In this document: piece after piece, positions 7,011 through 15,540 of the stretch | Numbering within the stretch: the stretch's first letter is position 1 | How the letters are laid out: each line of letters starts with the position of its first letter | Assembly (NCBI GenBank): GCA_051275515.1 | Contig: JBNMOT010000057.1 | Span: forward strand, 1 to 19,868 | Source: Oleispira sp051275515 | GTDB taxonomy: Bacteria > Pseudomonadota > Gammaproteobacteria > Pseudomonadales > Oceanobacteraceae | DNA length: 19,868 nucleotides | Direction: 5' to 3' | Translations under genes and position numbers: made by a program | Notes under the pieces: model-generated | Seen by the model: only the letters and a program-made list of their open reading frames with translations | Database searches by the model: none | Told to the model about the DNA's origin: nothing

Positions 7011-8819
7011 TTAATCTAAGAAAGAAAAATCTTCTTCTTTCATTTGCATCAAGCTCTTAGGATCTTTAATCATCATTTTTGCATGGCCTTTAGCACGAGG
7101 AAGCATGCGTTCAAAATAGAATTCAGCCGTCTGAATTTTGGCTTTATAAAAGGCTAAATCCCCCTCTCCCGCTTCGATTTTTTTATAAGCCGCTTCTGCC
7201 ATCACTGCCCAGTAATACGCTAAGCAAAGGTAACCAGAATACATCAGGTAATCCACTGACGCTGAACCGACCATGTCACGATTTTTAGACGCTTTAAACG
7301 CAATGCGGTAGTTATTAATTTTCCACCCTAGCATGCTGCGTTTAAGCGTTTTAATGAATTTCTTCATTTCAGGGCGCTTAGTCGCTTTCGTAAAAGCCGA
7401 GACTTTATCGGCATACGTATTAAATGACTTAAACTTACCCAGCAACATTTTACGACCCAATAGATCAAGTGCCTGAACGCCGGTAGTGCCTTCGTATAAC
7501 TTAGAGATCTGAGCATCACGAACGATTTGCTCCATGCCCCACTCTTTAATAAACCCGTGACCCCCATAAACCTGAACACCGTGATTTGCGGCTTCATAAC
7601 CCAGCTCGGTTAAAAATGCTTTTAAAATAGGCGTTAAGAAACCTAGCTCATCATCAAACCTTTCATACAGATCGGTATCACCTTTAGAATGGGCAGCATT
7701 CATTAAATCAGCAATACGCGCGGCGTTATAAACCATGGCACGACCGCCTTCAGCGATCGCTTTTTGAGTTAATAACATGCGACGTACATCAGGGTGAACC
7801 ATCAAGGTATCGGCTACGTGATCAGGATCTTTCTTGCCCGTTAATGCACGCATAGAACGGCGATCTTTAGCGTAAGGTAATGCCCCTTGAAAAGATAATT
7901 CGGCAGACGCCACACCTTGAATAGAGGTACCAATGCGCGCAGTATTCATAAACGTGAACATACACATCAAGCCCTTGTTCTCAGGACCAATCAAGTACCC
8001 TTTTGCACCATCAAAATTCATGACACAAGTAGAAGAAGCATGAATGCCCATTTTTTCTTCAATGGAGCCACAGGTTACAGGGTTACGCTCGCCCAGAGAG
8101 CCATCGGTATTCACGTTGAATTTAGGCACGATGAATAATGAAATACCCCGAGTGCCTTTAGGGGCATCCGGTAGGCGCGCCAAAACGATGTGGATAATGT
8201 TATCGGTTAGATCGTGCTCACCCGAAGAAATAAAGATTTTGGTTCCGGTAACATTATAAGAACCATCCTCATTAGGTTCAGCCTTCGTTTTCACTTGGCC
8301 TAAATCCGTACCGCACTGAGGCTCCGTTAAGCACATAGTGCCCATCCAGCGACCATCAGACAGTGGCACAAAATATTCTTGTTTCTGCTCTTCCGTGCCG
8401 TGCATCCAAATAGTGTTCATCGCCCCCAAAGACAGACCTGGGTACATGCCCCAAGACCAGTTAGCCGTTCCAATCATTTCAGACTTAGCCAATGCCAACG
8501 AAATAGGAAGGCCCTGACCGCCGTATTCGACAGGCGTCGCCATTGACTGCCAACCGCCTTCAACGTACTGGTCATAAGCTTCTTTAAAGCCTTTTGGTGT
8601 ATAAACGTTGCCGTTTTCAAAACGACAGCCGTCATCACCACTTTGATATAAAGGCGCAATCACATCTTCAGAAAAAGTGGCGGCGGCTTCTAAAATCATA
8701 TCGACCATTTCTTCGGTCGCTTCTTCACCACCAGGAATCGTCTGGTAATGCTCTTGAAAGTTATAAACATCATTCATCAAAAACTTGATGTCTTTTACTG
8801 GGGCTTTGTATTGAACCAT
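7011..8819 (-). CDS. acyl-CoA dehydrogenase, large FadE/DmdC-like type
   Basis: The 602-residue flavoprotein belongs to the long acyl-CoA dehydrogenase subfamily with a C-terminal extension. The FAD/substrate signature MCLTEPQCGTDLG is at 162-174, ISSGEHDL at 197-204, the central KMGIHASSTCVM stretch at 256-267 and QVYGGHGFIKEWGMEQIVRDA at 416-436. The likely catalytic base is Glu443 in LYEGTTGVQA. It oxidises an acyl-CoA to the 2,3-enoyl-CoA, passing electrons to ETF. This subfamily contains both fatty-acid enzymes and 3-methylmercaptopropionyl-CoA dehydrogenase (DmdC), and the sequence alone does not decide. fadD nearby favours fatty acids. It is divergent from the BCCT gene across 348 bp. 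AAGG lies about 7 nt ahead of the ATG. A terminator follows. Confidence 0.92.
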   Translation of the reverse strand: MVQYKAPVKDIKFLMNDVYNFQEHYQTIPGGEEATEEMVDMILEAAATFSEDVIAPLYQSGDDGCRFENGNVYTPKGFKEAYDQYVEGGWQSMATPVEYGGQGLPISLALAKSEMIGTANWSWGMYPGLSLGAMNTIWMHGTEEQKQEYFVPLSDGRWMGTMCLTEPQCGTDLGQVKTKAEPNEDGSYNVTGTKIFISSGEHDLTDNIIHIVLARLPDAPKGTRGISLFIVPKFNVNTDGSLGERNPVTCGSIEEKMGIHASSTCVMNFDGAKGYLIGPENKGLMCMFTFMNTARIGTSIQGVASAELSFQGALPYAKDRRSMRALTGKKDPDHVADTLMVHPDVRRMLLTQKAIAEGGRAMVYNAARIADLMNAAHSKGDTDLYERFDDELGFLTPILKAFLTELGYEAANHGVQVYGGHGFIKEWGMEQIVRDAQISKLYEGTTGVQALDLLGRKMLLGKFKSFNTYADKVSAFTKATKRPEMKKFIKTLKRSMLGWKINNYRIAFKASKNRDMVGSASVDYLMYSGYLCLAYYWAVMAEAAYKKIEAGEGDLAFYKAKIQTAEFYFERMLPRAKGHAKMMIKDPKSLMQMKEEDFSFLD

Positions 8820-8966
8820 GGGAAAACCTTTTAAATTAAATAGCTGTTAATAACCGGTGCTTAAAATATTCGCCATAAACAAGGAGGAAATGCTGACTAA
8901 AACTGTTTATTTAAATCAGGCGAATCGGTAATTAAGGACATTACTACAGAATGTTACAAAAAAGCA

Positions 8967-8982
8967 TTGGCTAGTTAGCCAA
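8967..8982. repeat. 16-bp dyad TTGGCTA-GT-TAGCCAA
   Basis: Two perfect 7-bp arms are separated by 2 bp in the middle of the divergent region between the acyl-CoA dehydrogenase and BCCT genes. Arms this close together cannot form a useful RNA loop, so a dimeric DNA-binding protein is the more natural reading. Confidence 0.6.
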
Positions 8983-9108
8983 AGTGCACTGTCACAAGGG
9001 CAAGAGCCCAAAAAAGGCACCATTGTAATGCATTTAGACGCCTTTATTTTTAACCTTACGGTCCCCAATACGAGCCCTTTAGCGTCAATGGCGGGTCGCG
9101 ATCTGCGG

Positions 9109-9137
9109 TTGTAATTTAACAACATACTCCCTATGGT
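9109..9137 (+). promoter_or_regulatory. possible promoter of the BCCT gene
   Basis: TTGTAA (9109-9114), a 17-bp spacer and TATGGT (9132-9137) give a leader of about 25 nt before the GGAGAG site of the transporter gene. The -10 match is moderate. Confidence 0.35.
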
Positions 9138-9167
9138 GAAGCACTAGCCAATGCACTCGGAGAGAAA

Positions 9168-10742
9168 ATGAGTACGAATAACGATAAATACAGTATTGAA
9201 AATACCGACTATACCGTCGGTCAGGACAACGTTCAAAAATGGGGGTTTGATGTTCACAACCCCGTCTTTGGTATCAGTGCGGGGCTGATTTTAATCTTCT
9301 TAATCGCAGCGCTCGTTAGCGATCCCACCGATACAAAAACACTGCTCGACGGACTCAAGTGGGACATTATTAAGACATTTGATGCCTTCTTTATGTGGTC
9401 GGCTAATTTCTTTGTTGTCTTCTGCCTGGTATTAGCACTTTCGCCTTGGGGCAAAATTCGTCTCGGGGGAGATGAAGCCAAAACCGAACACTCGACGATG
9501 TCTTGGCTCGCCATGCTATTTTCAGCTGGCATGGGTATTGGTCTTATGTTCTGGGGGGTTGCTGAACCGGTTGCCTACTTCACTGGTTGGTATGAAACGC
9601 CACTCGGCGTCGCAGCCAATACACCCGAGGCCGCAAACCTTGCTTTAGGTGCCACTATGTATCACTGGGGACTTCATCCTTGGTCTATTTACGGTGTTGT
9701 TGCTTTATCACTGGCTTTTTTCACTTACAACAAAGGCTTACCCCTTTCCATGCGTTCTGTGTTTTATCCCATTTTAGGGGATCGCACCTGGGGTTGGGCG
9801 GGACACATCATCGATATTTTAGCCGTGCTGGCGACTTTATTTGGTTTAGCAACCTCGCTTGGCTTAGGTGCACAACAAGCTTCTGCAGGTATCAGCCATG
9901 TGTTTGGTATTTCTAGTGGACTCAGTTTGCAAATCATTGTGATTGTATTTGTGACCTTACTGGCTGTTGCCTCTGTAATACGGGGCTTAGAAGGGGGTGT
10001 TAAATTGCTGTCAGGAGTGAATATGATCATCGCACTCCTATTATTAACATTTGTCGCGGCTCTCGCCTTTGCGGTATCCATGGGTACCATTCCACAAACG
10101 ATCATGGCTTACGTACAAAATATTATTCCGCTATCGAATCCACATGGGCGTCCAGACGAAGCTTGGTTCCAAGGTTGGACTGTCTTTTATTGGGCTTGGT
10201 GGATTTCCTGGTCACCTTTCGTAGGCATGTTTATCGCGCGCATTTCTAAAGGTCGTACGGTTCGCCAGTTTGTCACCGCAGTATTGCTAGTGCCCACCGC
10301 GGTTACGGTGGTATGGATGTCAGTTTACGGGGGTATCGCCATTGAACAGGTTCAAAATGGTATTGGTGCGCTCGGGACTGATGGACTGACGTCTGTTCCA
10401 CTTGCGATGTTCCAGATGTTTGATGAAATGGCACTGGGTTCAATACTATCCTGTATTGCTATCATTTTAGTGTTGGTTTTCTTCATTACGTCATCCGACT
10501 CTGGCTCGCTGGTTATCGATAGTATTACCTCAGGCGGCAAAATTAATGCACCCATACCTCAGCGCATTTTTTGGGCGTCTGTCGAAGGGGCTATTGCCAT
10601 CGCGCTATTATGGATTGGTGGCACAGAAGCCATTCAAGCCTTGCAGGCGGGTGCCATTTCAACGGGCCTTCCGTTCACCTTTGTATTATTACTGATGTGT
10701 CTTTCGCTATTAATGGGAATGCGGACTGAAGTTAAAAAATAA
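9168..10742 (+). CDS. BCCT-family betaine/choline/carnitine transporter
   Basis: The 524-residue protein has about 12 membrane spans after a 30-residue polar N-terminus. The family signatures are plain: GMGIGLMFWGVAEP at 121-134, YHWGLHPWSIYG at 165-176, and the aromatic helix-8 motif YWAWWISWSPFVGMFIARISKGRT from 341, followed by the SSDSGSLV stretch. The Gly-Met-Gly-Ile-Gly unwound segment is of the type seen in sodium-coupled betaine carriers, so Na+- or H+-driven uptake of a quaternary ammonium osmolyte is likely. The specific substrate cannot be read. It lacks the long C-terminal osmosensor tail of BetP/BetT, ending soon after the last span. GGAGAG lies 4 nt before the ATG. A strong terminator ends the unit, so it is monocistronic. 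Confidence 0.95.
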   Translation: MSTNNDKYSIENTDYTVGQDNVQKWGFDVHNPVFGISAGLILIFLIAALVSDPTDTKTLLDGLKWDIIKTFDAFFMWSANFFVVFCLVLALSPWGKIRLGGDEAKTEHSTMSWLAMLFSAGMGIGLMFWGVAEPVAYFTGWYETPLGVAANTPEAANLALGATMYHWGLHPWSIYGVVALSLAFFTYNKGLPLSMRSVFYPILGDRTWGWAGHIIDILAVLATLFGLATSLGLGAQQASAGISHVFGISSGLSLQIIVIVFVTLLAVASVIRGLEGGVKLLSGVNMIIALLLLTFVAALAFAVSMGTIPQTIMAYVQNIIPLSNPHGRPDEAWFQGWTVFYWAWWISWSPFVGMFIARISKGRTVRQFVTAVLLVPTAVTVVWMSVYGGIAIEQVQNGIGALGTDGLTSVPLAMFQMFDEMALGSILSCIAIILVLVFFITSSDSGSLVIDSITSGGKINAPIPQRIFWASVEGAIAIALLWIGGTEAIQALQAGAISTGLPFTFVLLLMCLSLLMGMRTEVKK

Positions 10743-10761
10743 AAGGGACTTTCTAGATCGA

Positions 10762-10786
10762 GCGCCCAGTTCATGGGCGCTTTTTT
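10762..10786 (+). terminator. intrinsic terminator of the BCCT gene
   Basis: GCGCCCA (10762-10768), a 5-nt loop and TGGGCGC (10774-10780) are followed by six T residues. It lies 19 bp after the stop codon. The opposite strand lacks a T-tract, so it is one-directional. Confidence 0.92.
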
Positions 10787-10814
10787 ATTTCCACTAATAT
10801 TCCTATTATCCCCA

Positions 10815-11528
10815 TCAACACCAGATTTTTCTGACTGGTATTTGCCCAAGCTTATGCTTTGCAATCTGCGCTTGCAGCAGCTCAGCGGTCGCTAAAGCGT
10901 CAACCAATGCATTGTGATTTTCGTACGCGGGTAAATGATAGCGTTCACGAGCATAGAGTAAACGTAACGAGGGCAGCGGCTTGTTAAAAAAACAGGCCAT
11001 AAAAGATCGATTACGACGCACAAAGCGCGCCTCGAGCTCTAACGTATCAATGACCGGAAACAAAAAATCTTGGTGCCATTTTTCAGCAATCGCAGTCCGA
11101 AAAAACTCCCTTTCCATATAACGGTAATGCACCACAACTTGCTTGCCTTGCAAACTTGCCATCAGCTCTGGCAAAACTGAGTCCAAAGAAGGTGCTTCCG
11201 CGACTTCAGTATGGGTTATCCGATGAACCACCACCGACTCTGACGTTAAATGCTGGCTACTCACCACCCAATGCTTAGCCTGTGCCAAATAAATGCGCTG
11301 GTGATCAAAGGGCACCAAGCCAATACTGACGATGTCATCTTGCTGCGCGTTCAAACCCGTTGTTTCAATGTCTAAGGCAACAAAATCTGTCGCAGCCATC
11401 GATTGTCCTGCATCTAATAAAGGTTGATGATAAAAAGTATCTAAGCAGTCCGGTAAGGTGTTCTGCACCTGATTTGAGTAGAACTGATCCCAATCATCGG
11501 GAATCACCTTGTAAGGGTGTAAAGCCAT
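10815..11528 (-). CDS. DEDDh 3'-5' exonuclease, DnaQ/epsilon-like
   Basis: The 237-residue product has an N-terminal region of about 45 residues followed by a DnaQ-type exonuclease domain. Exo I is ALDIETTGL with Asp53 and Glu55. Exo II is the VVVHYRYMEREFF stretch (131-143), where Glu139 stands at the usual Asp position. Exo III is HNALVD with His205 and Asp210. The domain should hydrolyse DNA or RNA from the 3' end with two metal ions. The Asp-to-Glu change in Exo II is something I recall in this subfamily, so it need not mean loss of activity. The gene begins 2 nt after the stop of the cNMP/CBS/DUF294 gene, with AAGGG inside that gene's end, so the two are almost certainly co-transcribed and coupled. 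I know similar pairs from pseudomonad-type genomes, without a defined joint function. Confidence 0.88.
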   Translation of the reverse strand: MALHPYKVIPDDWDQFYSNQVQNTLPDCLDTFYHQPLLDAGQSMAATDFVALDIETTGLNAQQDDIVSIGLVPFDHQRIYLAQAKHWVVSSQHLTSESVVVHRITHTEVAEAPSLDSVLPELMASLQGKQVVVHYRYMEREFFRTAIAEKWHQDFLFPVIDTLELEARFVRRNRSFMACFFNKPLPSLRLLYARERYHLPAYENHNALVDALATAELLQAQIAKHKLGQIPVRKIWC

Positions 11529-11530
11529 GT

Positions 11531-13438
11531 TTATGAACCCTTCTGATGAGCAGTGTAACGAAACTTCAGAAATTTCTGAGCACTACTTAACACCTGAAAA
11601 GCTTCTTTCAAACCCCGCCTCTCTTTACTCGACAGCGTTTCTGGTTCAACCGTATTATCGGCTTCTTCGCCCGCCTCAAGTGCCGCTACTTGTTGACGTA
11701 TTCGAATCATTGACAGATATTCCAGCGCGTCCGATATCTCGTCTTTTTTCCCATCGGGTAATAAAGGCGACCCTGCTAAGTCTTCCAAACGGTCAAAAGA
11801 ATTTTGCGATAATGACCCCTCTGCCAAAGCATGCACTCGAATAAGATCAACCATAGGCGCAGTGCCTCGTCGTTTTAAATTTAGGCTATAACGCTGACGT
11901 CCGTCTTTTTCTAGTACGAAATCTTTAAAAAATCCCAATGGTGGCGTTCGATTCATGGCATTGCGAGACAAGGCCGCTAAAAAGCCTGAATTATTTTTGG
12001 CTTTACCCACAATAAAGCGAGTGAGTTGGGCTGCCCAAGCCACTTTTCCCGCGACCCCTTCTAGATCAAAAAAGATCGACGCGTTAAGCAGCGCTTGCGG
12101 GTCGGGTTTTTCAATCCACTCACTGAATTGTTGCTTCCACTCTTTTAAGGTTATTCGCCATTTAGGATTAGACGCCATGATGCCTCCGTCACAGTAGGTG
12201 TAACCGCAAGCGTTTAAACCATCGCAGACAAAATCCGCTAGCTGTTTAAAATAATCACCATGATCTGACTCGTTAAAATCTGGCGATAAAATCAGTGCAT
12301 TATCCTGATCGGTAACCAATAACTGCTCATCACGTGCCATCGAACCCAACGCCAAAAAACAATAAGGCACAGGCGGCACACCCAGTTTCTCTTCGGCTAA
12401 AATCAGCAAGCGCTGTTTAAATGTTCGCCCAATCACCGACATTGCACTGCCGATCATATGCGAATTAGCCCCTTCTTTTTGCATACGCACCATGACAGAA
12501 GGCACTTGAGATGACAGTTCGGCTAGGCCTTCTACCGTCTCCTGTACCAGAATGCCACGAACCAGCAAAAGGCTACTTTGGGATTCATACTGAACAATAT
12601 CCGTCAGCGCAACGATGCCGGTAACCTTGTCATGACGTACTAAAGGTAAATGATGAACATTGTGCCGTAGCATTAATAACTTCGCTTCATAGACGTAAGC
12701 ATCGTGGCCAATGGTAATTAAGTCGGTCGACATAACATCACGCAAAGGGGTTTCAAACGATAGGCCTTCAGCCAAAACCCGTATTCGAAAATCACGATCA
12801 GTGACAATCCCCAGCGGCAATGAAACTCTGTTATGACCCTCATCGTCTACGAGGGTTTCATCGACAATACCTTGATCAAAAATAACAACCGACGAGACGT
12901 TCTGCTCCGTCATTTTTTGAGCGCAATCGCGTACGGTATCGTCTGCATTTAAATACACAGGCCCGCTTTGAATAATGTCGCGTACACGCACCGTCGCCAT
13001 ATCATTTTCGTCAGCTTGCTTTTGTACAACCTGCTGCAAGGTAGAATGCTCATTAGTCTCAAAATAATCCCCAAACTCACCAAAAAGATCACACATCTCA
13101 AGAAATTTTTCGGCAGGTATCCGATAAATCAAGGTATCTTCCAGCGCGCGAACGGGATAGCGGACATGGCCATTCAACAGAATACCCATTTGGCCAAATA
13201 CATCGCCAGGCTCTAAACGATTAAAAAGCTCACCGGTTCGGCGAAACACTTCAACCGAACCCGACCGAATCATATACAGTGCATCGATAGACGCACCATG
13301 ATGTAAAATTTGACTTTGAGCTTGGTAATAGCTGACTTCAATTTGGCCACACAGTGAGGCAACTTCTTCTGCGGGCAAACTATCAAAGGGTTCGTATGCA
13401 CTGACGAAGGCGATGATATCTTGAATCTCGATTGACAT
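11531..13438 (-). CDS. cNMP-binding / CBS-pair / DUF294 nucleotidyltransferase-like protein
   Basis: This is a 635-residue cytosolic protein with four parts. Residues 15-125 are a cyclic-nucleotide-binding beta roll; the phosphate cassette reads FGQMGILLNGHVRYPVRA, with Gln where active cAMP sites have Glu, but with Arg retained. Two CBS motifs follow (about 150-220 and 232-287, the second with HHLPLV and GIVALTD). A GlnD-type DUF294 nucleotidyltransferase domain begins near 310, with LGSMARDEQLLVTDQDNA at 364-381. A C-terminal putative substrate-binding domain spans about 490-630. The architecture suggests a protein that senses adenine nucleotides and perhaps uridylylates or adenylylates a partner, but no target is established. 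It is the first gene of a pair with the exonuclease gene. AGGA lies 8 nt before the ATG. Confidence 0.9.
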   Translation of the reverse strand: MSIEIQDIIAFVSAYEPFDSLPAEEVASLCGQIEVSYYQAQSQILHHGASIDALYMIRSGSVEVFRRTGELFNRLEPGDVFGQMGILLNGHVRYPVRALEDTLIYRIPAEKFLEMCDLFGEFGDYFETNEHSTLQQVVQKQADENDMATVRVRDIIQSGPVYLNADDTVRDCAQKMTEQNVSSVVIFDQGIVDETLVDDEGHNRVSLPLGIVTDRDFRIRVLAEGLSFETPLRDVMSTDLITIGHDAYVYEAKLLMLRHNVHHLPLVRHDKVTGIVALTDIVQYESQSSLLLVRGILVQETVEGLAELSSQVPSVMVRMQKEGANSHMIGSAMSVIGRTFKQRLLILAEEKLGVPPVPYCFLALGSMARDEQLLVTDQDNALILSPDFNESDHGDYFKQLADFVCDGLNACGYTYCDGGIMASNPKWRITLKEWKQQFSEWIEKPDPQALLNASIFFDLEGVAGKVAWAAQLTRFIVGKAKNNSGFLAALSRNAMNRTPPLGFFKDFVLEKDGRQRYSLNLKRRGTAPMVDLIRVHALAEGSLSQNSFDRLEDLAGSPLLPDGKKDEISDALEYLSMIRIRQQVAALEAGEEADNTVEPETLSSKERRGLKEAFQVLSSAQKFLKFRYTAHQKGS

Positions 13439-13567
13439 GTCTGAATCCTATTCCATTCAATATGCTCGGTCTAGCAAAGCATAATGGCCCCTTAATAACA
13501 CGCTGACTACCCTTTATCGGCATCCTATATTTTTAACCTTGTGGGCCTTTTACTTTTTGAAAGACAT

Positions 13568-13603
13568 AAAAAAACCCAGCTCATCACTGAGCTGGGTTTT
13601 TTT
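13568..13603. terminator. bidirectional intrinsic terminator after fadD
   Basis: CCCAGCTCA (13575-13583), a TCAC loop and TGAGCTGGG (13588-13596) form a perfect 9-bp stem flanked by seven A residues on one side and seven T residues on the other. It lies 28 bp past the fadD stop on the minus strand and closes that unit before the next minus-strand gene begins. Confidence 0.93.
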
Positions 13604-13630
13604 GACATAGAAACTAAAACACGCTACCGC

Positions 13631-15352
13631 TTAGGCAGCACTTGCTTCGCGCTTCGCTTTTTCTTCATCTTTTAATTCGCGACGTAAAATTTTACCAACG
13701 GGGGTCATCGGCAACTCATCACGGAATTCAATCTGACGCGGCATTTTATAAGCCGTTAGCTTGTCTTTACAGAACGCTTTAATGTCTTCAACCGTAAGGT
13801 TTTGATCCGCTGCAACGATGAAAAGCTTAGCGGCTTCGCCTGTCTTTTCATCAGGAACACCAATGACCGCACAGTTTTCAACACCTGGGTGACCGGCAAC
13901 AACATCTTCAATTTCGTTTGGATAAACGTTAAAGCCTGAGACTAAGATCAAATCTTTAATACGATCGACAATTTTAACGAAACCATCTTCGTCAATAACC
14001 GCAACATCACCGGTACGTAACCATTCACCATCTGGAGAAAAAGTATCTTTCGTCGCTTCAGGGCGATTCCAGTAGCCTTTCATTACCTGAGGCCCTTTAA
14101 CGCAAAGCTCACCGCGTTCGCCAATAGCCACTTCTTCGCCATTATCGTCAATACACATAAGAGCCGTTCCGGGCATCGCTTGGCCAACCGTGCCCATACG
14201 CTCAAGACCACCAGCAGGGTTCATGGTAACGGCAGGAGAACATTCGGTTAAACCGTAGGCTTCAGAAACACCACTGCCCGTAATTTCTTTCCAACGCTTA
14301 GCCGTAGCATCGGGCAAAGCAGTACCGCCTGAAAGCGTTAATGTCATTTCACTGAAATCAATTTCTTTAAAGCGGGGGCTTGCCATTAGCGATACAAACA
14401 AGGTGTTAAGACCGACAACACCGGTTAACTTCCAAGGCTTCATAAAGCGAATGAACGTTTCAGTATCACGTGGGTTTGCAATCAAGATGCTGTGGTCACC
14501 CAGTTCGAACAAGGCCATCAAGTGAACCGTGAAAGAATAGATATGATAAAGCGGTAGTGGTGCAACAATAACGGCCTGTCCATCACCCTTCATTTTTGAG
14601 CCATCAGCTGTCGTTTGACCGAGAGCAGCGGCAGATTGAAGCATGTTAGCAACTAAATTTCGGTTGGTTAATTCAGCACCCTTAGCCACGCCAGTAGTAC
14701 CGCCGGTATATTGCAATACGATAGTATCGCTAGGGTTCTTCATATGGTTTTCTTGGAAACCTTTACCTTTACCCAGCTTCAAACACGTTCGGAAAGAAAC
14801 CGCTTCCGGAAGACTATAAGCCGGTACCATCTTTTTCATGTGCTTCGCAGCAGCGTTAATTAATATACGCTTAAAACCAGGTAACATATCAGCCAAGCTG
14901 GTCACAATGATGTGTTTGATGCCCGTTTGATCTTTAACGCCTTGTACTGATTTTGCGAATACATCCATGCAAAGCAATGCTTTAGCACCAGAATCGTTGA
15001 ATTGGTGCAGCATTTCACGCTCGGTGTACAATGGGTTGGTATTCACCACTCGTAAACCGGCACGTAATGCACCATACATAGCAATAGGATATTGCAGGAT
15101 GTTTGGCATTTGAATAGCAATCGAATCACCCGGTTTTAACGTCGTATGATTCTGCAGGTAATGCGCGAAGGCCGCGCTGTATTCATCAATCTGACGATAC
15201 GTGAGTGTGTAACCAATACTGGTAAATGCAGGACGATCTGCATAACGTTTAAATGAATTCTCAATGACTTCAACGACAGTATCATATTTTGATAAATCGA
15301 TAGTATCCTGCACGCCCGGTGCGCGTTTACCGTCCCAAAAAGATGCTTCCAC
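13631..15352 (-). CDS. fadD: long-chain fatty acid-CoA ligase FadD
   Basis: The 573-residue enzyme is an ANL-superfamily acyl-CoA synthetase of the FadD type. The P-loop is YTGGTTGVAKGAELTNRN (215-232). YGLTE is at 366-370, LRTGDVAVIDEDGFVKIVDR and IKDLILVSGFNVYPNEIE form the FACS signature, and PMTPVGKILRREL holds the C-terminal catalytic Lys. It activates free fatty acids to acyl-CoA through an acyl-AMP intermediate at the inner face of the membrane, feeding beta-oxidation. The start is GTG at 15352, giving an N-terminus (EASFWDGKRAPG) that lines up with the pseudomonad FadD opening. An ATG overlapping it by one base (15354-15352) reads in a different frame. AGGGGG sits 5 nt before the GTG. 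It is divergent from an AraC-type regulator and ends at a strong terminator. Confidence 0.95.
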   Translation of the reverse strand: MEASFWDGKRAPGVQDTIDLSKYDTVVEVIENSFKRYADRPAFTSIGYTLTYRQIDEYSAAFAHYLQNHTTLKPGDSIAIQMPNILQYPIAMYGALRAGLRVVNTNPLYTEREMLHQFNDSGAKALLCMDVFAKSVQGVKDQTGIKHIIVTSLADMLPGFKRILINAAAKHMKKMVPAYSLPEAVSFRTCLKLGKGKGFQENHMKNPSDTIVLQYTGGTTGVAKGAELTNRNLVANMLQSAAALGQTTADGSKMKGDGQAVIVAPLPLYHIYSFTVHLMALFELGDHSILIANPRDTETFIRFMKPWKLTGVVGLNTLFVSLMASPRFKEIDFSEMTLTLSGGTALPDATAKRWKEITGSGVSEAYGLTECSPAVTMNPAGGLERMGTVGQAMPGTALMCIDDNGEEVAIGERGELCVKGPQVMKGYWNRPEATKDTFSPDGEWLRTGDVAVIDEDGFVKIVDRIKDLILVSGFNVYPNEIEDVVAGHPGVENCAVIGVPDEKTGEAAKLFIVAADQNLTVEDIKAFCKDKLTAYKMPRQIEFRDELPMTPVGKILRRELKDEEKAKREASAA

Positions 15353-15437
15353 ATTAACCCCCTAGCAATAATCGCTATTTTTAGTAAATCACACCGTCAA
15401 AAAATATTATTCTTATGAGCTGCATGTGACTTTTATT

Positions 15438-15454
15438 GTTTATTATTAATATAC
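15438..15454. repeat. 17-bp imperfect dyad between fadD and the AraC-type gene
   Basis: GTTTATT-ATT-AATATAC matches the perfect dyad at 5886-5902 at 15 of 17 positions. It lies about 85 bp from each of the divergent starts. The AT-rich composition makes chance likeness possible. Confidence 0.3.
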
Positions 15455-15540
15455 GTATCGACACTATGACGTAATTTGAGCTTGAGTTGAAGTACTATTC
15501 GTGACAGGGTTTCAGTCATATTACGCCAAAGATTATTTTA

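Larger units (their letters stand above)
8820..9167. other. 348-bp divergent intergenic region with dyads and no convincing gene
   Basis: The region separates the starts of the acyl-CoA dehydrogenase and BCCT genes. It holds nested inverted repeats (outer arms 8868-8874 and 8919-8925, ATTCGCC/GGCGAAT; inner arms 8875-8880 and 8905-8910) and a perfect dyad at 8967-8982. It also has a strong AAGGAGG at 8881-8887 two nt before a 13-codon plus-strand frame (8890-8931), after which the same frame stays open for 60 more codons to a stop at 9112-9114. A minus-strand open frame at 8916-9125 looks unlike any protein I know. A possible BCCT promoter lies at its right end. Confidence 0.6.

Noticed and set aside
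8985..9060. A riboswitch in the BCCT leader (GGGC-AAGA-GCCC hairpin followed by A-rich sequence)
   Set aside because: Only one 4-bp stem is visible, no known aptamer core could be matched, and the likely promoter lies downstream of it.
8916..9125. A 69-codon minus-strand frame in the dehydrogenase/BCCT gap
   Set aside because: There is no recognisable protein pattern, it is Cys-rich with irregular composition, no clear ribosome site, and it overlaps dyads that look regulatory.
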